Origin: Eleusine coracana subsp. coracana
Lineage: Eukaryota > Streptophyta > Magnoliopsida > Poales > Poaceae
DNA: 64,000 nt
Assembly: GCA_032690845.1 (NCBI GenBank)
Contig: CM064426.1
Location: 71,598,403 to 71,662,402 of the forward strand
Direction of reading: 5' to 3'
How positions within the stretch are numbered: position 1 is the stretch's first letter; each line of letters starts with the position of its first letter. Below, piece after piece: positions 57,401 to 64,000 of this stretch. The notes under the pieces were generated by a model, which saw only the letters and a list, made by a program, of their open reading frames with translations, was not told the origin of the DNA and made no database searches. Both the position numbers and the translations under genes were made by a program.

Positions 57401-58468
57401 GGTGTGATTGGTTCCCTGCATACGATCGGGCCAGGCTCGCTTCATGCAGAATCTTTTAGGTGTGCGCTTGTTTGGTTGGCTGGACGTGCTTACGGGCCAG
57501 GCTGAACGGGTGCAGTCCACGCCTCTGGGCCAGGCTCGACGCGTACGCAGATTTTCTCCGTTTCACTCGAGCCAGGCTCTAGCGGTACACACGTGACTGG
57601 TTCAGCTCACCTCCGCGGCTCCGCGTGAATCCCGACTTGCTTTACCTGCTACTCCTCTTCTACCTCTACGGATAGGCGATTGTCCCTCTCGTCCGTCGCC
57701 GACGGGTGGTTCTAGCCTCCTTCACCCAACAATGTCGGCGGTGTACCTCCAGGGTCGTCATGTTCCAGTTCTAGTGTTCCGTCCCCCACTCCCATTAACC
57801 GAGCTCGCCGCGTTCTACCCCCAATTCCGTAATGGAGGACGATGCACAGCAACAACAGACACAGATCTCATGGAAGACGGTGAAACAGCAGGCGAAACTG
57901 TCAGGTCGAGAGTCCATGGAAGATGAAGATGCGCCAATGTCCTCCAACGCAGTTGACGAAGCGCTACCGTTCGAAGCTTCCATGCCACGAGATCCATGAA
58001 GGCGTTTGGTTATTCTGCCGGAAGATGCAAATAAAATGTGAGCACGAAGAAATTTAGTATTCTTTTCTTTGTTATATCGTCTTTCATGTGATGCTTACAC
58101 CGTATCTGAACTTATAAATTAGTATTTTGAAATCACGATTGGATGTGGATGTGTGCGCGCATAATATTTTTCTTTTAGAAAAAGTAGGTGTGCACTGTTA
58201 TTTCAGAGTTTGTTTTGCCGAACAGCTGGTTCTGTTGTTCGATGTCTGTAGAATCAAAGTGGTGGTAATTTTACCATGTCACCATGCAAGGTAAACATAT
58301 CAATTACTATACAGCTATCCAATCAAAGTCTCAAAAGAGCCTGGCCGACTTGGGAAATCAACCAAACACGCCACTATCTATAGATGCTGCATGAGTAGGG
58401 CCTGGTCCTGCTCAGCCTGGCTCATCCGCTCAACCAGGCTAGGAGGTGTGCAGGCAACCAATCACACC
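57401..58468. mobile_element. Non-autonomous TIR element family C, copy 2
   Basis: The left end GGTGTGATTGGTTCCCTGCAT pairs with the inverted right end GGTGTGATTGGTTGCCTGCAC. Both sides are flanked by CGTAG (57396-57400 and 58469-58473), which may be a 5-bp duplication, or a 3-bp GTA duplication if the element starts GGGTGTG. Subterminal GGCCAGGCTCG and AGCCTGGCTC words occur at both ends. No transposase is visible. It separates P3 from P4. Confidence 0.7.
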
Positions 58469-58589
58469 CGTAGTCGCTCATTCCGTGTTGTGTACGCAAG
58501 TAGAACCCCCGCGCCACCTTCTCATCGCCCTTCTTCTTCTCACCATCATCAACGACATGGTACGGCACGAGTATGGACCTGACGATGTT

Positions 58590-58905
58590 AAGTACTCACT
58601 CTTCTCACCTACCTTTGCCGCGCCACACGACGGCGACGTAGCCGATCGACCCAGTGCGCGCGGTCGTCCCACCTGCCGGCATTAACGACGGGCTCAAATT
58701 CCAGTGAGGTAGCCGTGACCTAGTACCCGTGATGGACCAGGCCGAGGGATGACAGCATGCAGCAGAGGCCGTGTTGGCACGTGCCCTAGTATGCGGACCA
58801 CGAGTCGGCGTCGAAGGCCTCGTACGTGGCCATGGCGAAGTCGCCGTACCGGAGCACCTCCGAGCGGGAGCGGGACCAAGTGCCGTCGCATGGCCAGAGG
58901 TGGAC
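58590..58905 (-). pseudogene. Phospholipase A1-II-like fragment, P4 (N-terminal part)
   Basis: The minus strand reads LRYGDFAMATYEAFDADSWS, AY-stop-GTCQHGLCCMLSSLGL, HHGY-stop-VTA, then RWDDRA and GYVAVVWRGK. These are successive conserved blocks of plant phospholipase A1-II (RYGELVQAAYEAFDAD, YGTCRFG, YxVTAFIYATS, WIGYVAV, VVWRGT). Two in-frame stops and internal losses make it a pseudogene. Its downstream continuation is probably P3, beyond the inserted TIR element. Confidence 0.7.
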
Positions 58906-59671
58906 GGTATATATATATAGCTGAATCACATGTGTTTGTCAGTCGTCGACTCCGTATCCTGCCACTGCCGGCCCCTGTTGGGGAACGAAATGCTGTCTCG
59001 CGGCTATGGGGTGGGCTGCTGAAATTTGAAATACGAAACGAGTTCCAGAGGCGAAAAGGATGTCACTGTTTGAAATTTGTAGGTTGCTACAGCATTATTA
59101 ATTCATCAATATTCAGTGACAAGTTCGAAATGTTTCATTGCTATAGCATACCCTCCTGTTTTTTTTAATTTTTAATCATGCCATCGGAGAGAAATAAGAT
59201 TTCACTCAAGCATAAATCAGATATAATAATAAGAATTAGGCTACTCAAAATCCTAACACATGTTTTTTTTCCACGTTCTTAGCTCTACAAAAGGTATATC
59301 ATGTAGGATATTTAACTATATATTATTATAATCATTTCCACCTTAATAATTCTCTTTTTACATTTTCACCAACCGCGCACTGGAAGGCATGTCTAAGGGG
59401 AGGCACAATCTATCAACAACCCTGTACTAAATGTCGTCTTCCGTTTTGACTCTATCATGGCCAATCCGCTATACTCCGTCTACATCGTCACTAAAGCCCA
59501 TATCGCCCACTTCTCCTGCCCGTATGTTGACTAAGAGGTAGGGGTGCACTCATTCAACACCTACGTCCATGCTACAATGGGAATAGAGGAGCATGTGCCC
59601 TCCAGTACTTCAGAAAAAATAGTGTTTACATAGAAAAAAAAGAGAGAACTCACCAAAGAGACCCCACTAAG

Positions 59672-59674
<3 letters not shown>

Positions 59675-59740
<66 letters not shown>
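59675..59740. repeat. (AT)33 microsatellite
   Basis: Uninterrupted alternating AT for 66 bp at the end of duplication unit 1. Confidence 0.97.
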
Positions 59741-59742
<2 letters not shown>

Positions 59743-60548
59743 CTGAATCACTTGTGTTTGTCAATCGTTGACTCCGTATCCTGCCACTGTCGGCCCCTGT
59801 TGGGGAACGAAATGCTGTCTCGCGGCCATGGGGTGGGCTGCTGAAATTTGAAACACGAAACAAGTTCCAGAGGCGAAAAGGATGTCACTGCTTGAAATTT
59901 GTAGGTTGCTACAGCATTATTAATTCATCAATATTCAGTGACAAGTTCGAAATATTTCATTGCTATAGCATACCCTCCTGTTTTTTTTAATTTTTTACAT
60001 AAAACGAACTCGATCAACCCCTCTTTGTCTTGAGTTGGACTAGAAATTTTAATCATGCCATCGGAGAGAAATAAGATTTCACTCAAGCATAAATCAGATA
60101 TAATAATAAGAATTAGGCTACTCAAAATCCTATCACATGTTTTTTTTCTACGTTCTTAGCTCTACAAAAGGTATATCATGTAGAATATTTAACTATATAT
60201 TATTATAATCATTTCCACCTTGATAATTCTCTCTTTACATTTTCACCAACCGCGCACTGGAAGGCATGTCTAAGGGGAGGCACAATCTATCAATAACCCT
60301 GTACTAAATGTCGTCTTCCGTTTTGACTCTATCATGGCCAATCCGCTATACTCCGTCTACATCGTCACTAAAGCCCATATTGGCCACTTCTCCTGCCCGT
60401 ATGTTGACTAAGAGGTAGGGGTGCACTCATTCAACACCTACGTCCATGCTACAATGGGAATAGAGGAGCATGTGCCCTCCAGTACTTCAGAAAAAATAGT
60501 GTTTACATAGAAAAAAAAGAGAGAACTCACCAAAGAGACCCCACTAAG

Positions 60549-60551
<3 letters not shown>

Positions 60552-60632
<81 letters not shown>
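60552..60632. repeat. (AT)40 microsatellite
   Basis: Uninterrupted alternating AT for about 81 bp at the end of duplication unit 2, longer than the tract in unit 1. Confidence 0.97.
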
Positions 60633-60633
<1 letters not shown>

Positions 60634-60652
60634 CTGAATCACTTGTGTTTGT

Positions 60653-61480
60653 TTCTTTGTTATGCTTTTACCTGGGATCCATTGTTTTTGTCTTGATCCG
60701 GGTAAATCAGATTAAAATCACCCAACATAAGTCATTCAGGTCGGCAAATTGTTTAAGGTGCCTTAACTCTCTCACAAATATTTTTTTCTCTAGGTCCTCT
60801 TGAGGGCCATATACTCCAGTGACCATCCACACTTCGCTGCGTGTCCACCACATGAGTTGTGATTGTGGTAGTAGTGAGGCTGGGATTTTGTAGGATGTCT
60901 CCTCTTGTTCCATTTACTGGCAAGTAGTGGACATTATTATCATATTCTTGGCCCCAATGAGTTTTGTATAACAGTATTGTCAATATGTGTCATCTTTGTT
61001 TCCTCAATACAGATAATTTCTGGCTTGTAGATACTCACCGCTTGTTTTATATCTTTCTGTCTGGTCAAATTGTTCATATCCCTGATATTCCATGATATCA
61101 TAATGTAGCGTTGTTGTAATTATCCATGTGGGAACCTGTAACACAACCCAAAATTCTAAAACACAAGGCCAAATAGATGCAAACAGGAATAAAGTCTTAA
61201 GTGCAAGCATTTAACTAGCTCACATAGCATACTGTTAATATCATATCCCACAATCATCAATAAGTGCAGAGATACAACAACAAAATAATAGCGATGAAAC
61301 ACCTGATGACTTGCATCATCATTGAAAAAGAAAAGCAACTAAAGACTCATACCAATCTTTAGCAATGGTACCACTTGGCACCAGCTTTTTCTTCTGACCC
61401 TTATTCTTACTAGTCTTGACGGATTTCAACTTCTTCATAGTCTTGTGTTTCTTCTTCTTCTTCTTTTCCTTTTCCCCTAT
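60653..61480 (-). mobile_element. L1-type LINE fragment, endonuclease region
   Basis: The minus strand reads MNNLTRQKDIKQAVSIYKPE, IICIEETKMTHIDN, then in another frame WMVTGVYGPQEDLEKKIFVR and ELRHLKQFADLNDL. These are start-of-ORF2 endonuclease motifs of plant L1 LINEs (PDIICIQETK, VYGPQxDxEK). Two frame changes and tandem stops show decay. Further 5', at 61350-61480, is a Lys-rich stretch. The fragment lies between the two full AT-bounded units and the partial third unit. Confidence 0.7.
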
Positions 61481-61524
61481 GACATCATGAAGGTCTTTAT
61501 GACCTGCACATCTTCATCAATGAG

Positions 61525-61672
61525 GACTAAGAGGTAGGGGTGCACTCATTCAACACATATGCCCATGCTATAATGGGGATAGAGGAGCATGTGCCCTCCA
61601 ATACTTCAGAAAAAAAAAAGAACTCACCAAAGAGATCCAGCTAAGCTCACATATATAGTTGAACCACTTGTG
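61525..61672. repeat. Partial third copy of the AT-bounded unit
   Basis: GACTAAGAGGTAGGGGTGCA, then GAGCATGTGCCCTCC, CACCAAAGAGA and AGCTCACATATATAGTTGAA repeat the end of the units at 58919-60632, with about 10 percent differences and almost no AT tract. Confidence 0.85.
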
Positions 61673-62196
61673 GCTTGTAATATAGATTGGTAGCAAATAT
61701 TATTGTTTCCATGCACGCGACAGACTCTGCATCAGCGCACAACATAATGTGACATTGATCTGTAGTCACATAAATCATGGGATCTTCAATCCCTCTTTTT
61801 ATTTCTTTTCAGAAAAAAGTATATAAAGTAGACAAACAACAAAGCTAATGAAGGTAGCCACGGATAATTTGACTATCCTAGCTCCGACATGATTTTCTGC
61901 CTCCCAAGTTCCAACACAGAAAGAATTCCACACAAAGCGTGAAGCGCAGTCGACTAACTGACAAGAGATATTCGCTTTCCAATTACTAGTCAGTATTCTG
62001 ATCACTGCTGTTGTCTCCATTCATTGGCCGATGTTATACGTCCTACGCACCAAAATACTCCTCATATAAGCATCAAAGCATAACCAGAGACATTGTGCCC
62101 TAGCCAGTAGTACTAAACCGGCACTGCATACGTAAAATAAGCGAGGTCACGAGTTCCTCTACTGATTCCTAGAATCATTCTACAATAAAATATAGG

Positions 62197-62536
62197 GTGT
62201 GTTTGTTTCCACCCCTCTTATTTTTAGACCTGTCACATCGAATATTATGATACTAATTAGAAGTATTAAATATAGATTACTGACAAAACCCAGTCCATAA
62301 CCCTCCCTCTGAATGATGAGATAAATCTATTAAAATTAATTAGGTCATAATTAGATAATGTGATGCTACAGTAAATATCTCTTAATAATGATTTAATTAA
62401 GTTTAATAAATTTATCACTGATGTGCATTCAACTCTATAATTAGTTTTATATTTAACATATATTTAATAATCATATATATCATTTTAATGATTGATGTGA
62501 CCTCACTAAAATTTAGACCCAAAGAAACGAACACAC
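62197..62536 (-). mobile_element. MITE family A, copy 3 (inverted)
   Basis: On the minus strand it starts GTGTGTTCGTTTCTTTGGG and ends AACAAACACAC. The interior aligns throughout with the copies at 7157-7498 and 19274-19604 in opposite orientation (AGGGAGGGTTATGGACTGG, TCTAAATTTTAGTGAGG). Confidence 0.8.
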
Positions 62537-62649
62537 GCAAGTGTTGTTCATATTTTTAGTCCTCTAAGATATAAAGATTTAAAAGAAACTTAAGAAAATG
62601 GTTGGCGTAGTACTGTACCAAACTAAGTGGAGCACATACAGGTCTAGAG

Positions 62650-63545
62650 TGCATGAGACTGCTCGCACTTTAGCGGATGGGGGAGCTGCACCGGGGCACG
62701 CTATCCCGTCCGCTATCATCTCGGTCCTCCCCGTTTCCTCCAAATCTGGCGGATGTAGCGAGGAACGCTACCCGCGCGGGGCCCGCACGCTATCCCAACC
62801 TCCTCACCCGCCGCTTGGTCCTCGCGCCAGATCCTCCATCGTCGAGGGCCGTCGTCGTCGAGGAGGGCGCGGTGGAGAAGAGGGGGAGGGGCGCAGAGGC
62901 TCGGGTGAGCGCGGAGGAGGGGGCGAGATCTGACGGAGGTGGCTCGGGTGAGCGCGGTGGAGGGGGCGGACGAAGGAGGAGACGGAGGCGAGGAGTGCAC
63001 AACGGCGGCGTGGAGCTCTGCGTGACGACGATGGCATGGATCTCAGACGGGGGAAGGGGGAGGGGCCAGATCTACCGTCGCTCGAGGAGGAGGGCGCGCG
63101 CGGCGGTGGAGGAGGAGGCGGAGGCGAGGAGCTCTGCGCGACGGCGGCGGTATGGTGCTCGGGCGGGGGAAGGGAGAGGGGGCAGATCCGCCGTCACCCG
63201 AGAAGGAGGGTGCGCGCGGTGGTGGAGGAGGTCGAGGGCGCGCGCGACAGAGAGCGGGGATGGGGAGACGGCCTGTGGAGAAGAGGAGGAGGGGCGGCGA
63301 AGAGACAGGAGAGAGAGAGAGAGAGAGAGATTCCGGAGGGAGGGGGGTGCGGGTGGGTGGAAAGAAAGAGATGGAGGGAAGAGGCTGATGGGTAGGTCCT
63401 ACAAAGAGTTAGTTGGGATAGAGTATGAGATATAGAGTACGATGGGTGCGAGAAAAAATGATATAGAGAAAGAAATTTCGCTGACTAGAAGAGAATATTT
63501 TTTTTAGAGGATCGATTTAGAATAACAACAGTGTAGTCAGTCTGA
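62650..63545 (-). mobile_element. Non-autonomous element family B, copy 2 (GA-rich core, inverted relative to copy 1)
   Basis: The right end in reverse complement (CAGACTGACTACACTGTTG, TCGATCCTCTAAAAAAAATA, CCAACTAACTCTTTGTAGGA) matches the left end of 30520-31270. The left part has CACGCTATCCCGTCCGCTAT, similar to the inverted right part of copy 1. The core is GGAGGAGGCGAGG-like on the plus strand and yields spurious Arg/Gly-rich frames; I do not call these genes. Confidence 0.5.
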
Positions 63546-64000
63546 GTACCCACGCCGGGGCAGCAGCCCTGCATAATTCTGTCTGAACTTGCTTGCTGAA
63601 CCACTGGATCGTGGACCCTGGCGGCATGCTTTTGACTGTTCACACATAACCTCCACAATGGTTATTGTACCATATCTTTACAGTATAACGTGTCAAGCAT
63701 AGAGTGATTTTGACTCTGCCACCATGCTACAAAACAAGGCAGACTGTATAGTTACCGATGACAGTAGCACCGATATATAACTAAGGGACGTAGGGTCCAT
63801 ATGTCCTTTTTTACCTTTTTTCACTCACAGCTCACCTGTCCCGCATCTGTTTCGGAGCAGCGTGAAAGCTATGGTTGGTTTCCGGACTAGCGTTTCGCAC
63901 TGACACGAACAGCTATAGTCAGCAACCCGGTGTGGAGGCCCTTGAGCAGTATACCAATGGATAACAAACTGGTACTCGCTCTGATCCAGCTGCACTATGG
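63546..64000. other. Unassigned sequence at the window end
   Basis: No open frame, repeat or motif of note was recognised here. Confidence 0.5.

Larger units (their letters stand above)
58919..60632. repeat. Tandem duplication of an about 0.8-kb unit ending in (AT)n
   Basis: Unit 1 is 58919-59740 and unit 2 is 59741-60632. Each begins AGCTGAATCAC, continues through GGGGAACGAAATGCTGTCTC, GAAAAGGATGTCACTG and CATGTGCCCTCCAGTACTTC, and ends in AAGCTC plus an (AT)n run. The units differ by scattered substitutions and one roughly 55-bp segment present only in unit 2, near 59995-60050. A third start (AGCTGAATCACTTG) follows at 60633 and stops after about 20 bases. A partial third copy lies at 61525-61672. 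No coding potential. Confidence 0.88.

Noticed and set aside
62677..63435. 252-codon Arg/Gly/Glu-rich frame
   Set aside because: Simple-sequence GGAGG translation within repeat family B; no splice signals or domains.

Overview
The window is nuclear DNA from a grass (Poaceae). Evidence: GC-rich first exons with GT-AG introns; an auxin response factor and a Mediator subunit 19 that read like, but do not look identical to, their rice counterparts as remembered; Stowaway-type MITEs with CTCCCTCCGT-like ends at TA targets; an RTE-clade LINE with a (TTG)n tail; and DUF6598-like sequence. The divergence in the glutamine-rich part of the ARF argues against cultivated rice itself. A panicoid or chloridoid grass is a guess. 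No bacterial operons, CRISPR arrays or convincing RNA genes were seen.

Layout. 1-17 kb is gene-dense: a nucleolar LisH/SRP40 (Nopp140-like) protein (+, 1193-3550), a remorin (+, 7993-10512) and a 14-exon ARF6/8-clade auxin response factor (-, 11465-16605) with a miR167-complementary site and an uORF-bearing leader. 17-26 kb holds MITEs and a tandem duplication of a DUF6598-like gene; both copies are damaged, in different ways. 27-36.5 kb carries a GT31 galactosyltransferase with a galectin domain (+, 27119-30053) and Mediator subunit 19 (+, 34528-36547). All five intact genes were rebuilt exon by exon and give continuous frames of 492, 455, 904, 651 and 219 residues.

36.5-64 kb is accessory sequence. 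It contains MITEs, a possible Helitron, two L1-type LINE fragments, an RTE LINE with an intact 1040-codon ORF and a 21-bp target duplication, a CACTA end, a Pack-MULE carrying a fragment that resembles the double-Clp-N region of SMXL/D53 proteins, broken phospholipase A1-type lipase pseudogenes (one interrupted by a TIR element), and a roughly 0.8-kb tandem duplication bounded by long (AT)n tracts.

The five intact genes are unrelated housekeeping or signalling functions (ribosome biogenesis, membrane scaffolding, auxin transcription, arabinogalactan glycosylation, RNA polymerase II Mediator) and do not form a pathway. No clearly new multi-gene system was found. The most unusual items are the Pack-MULE, the decayed DUF6598-like pair, the interrupted lipase pseudogene and the AT-bounded duplication.
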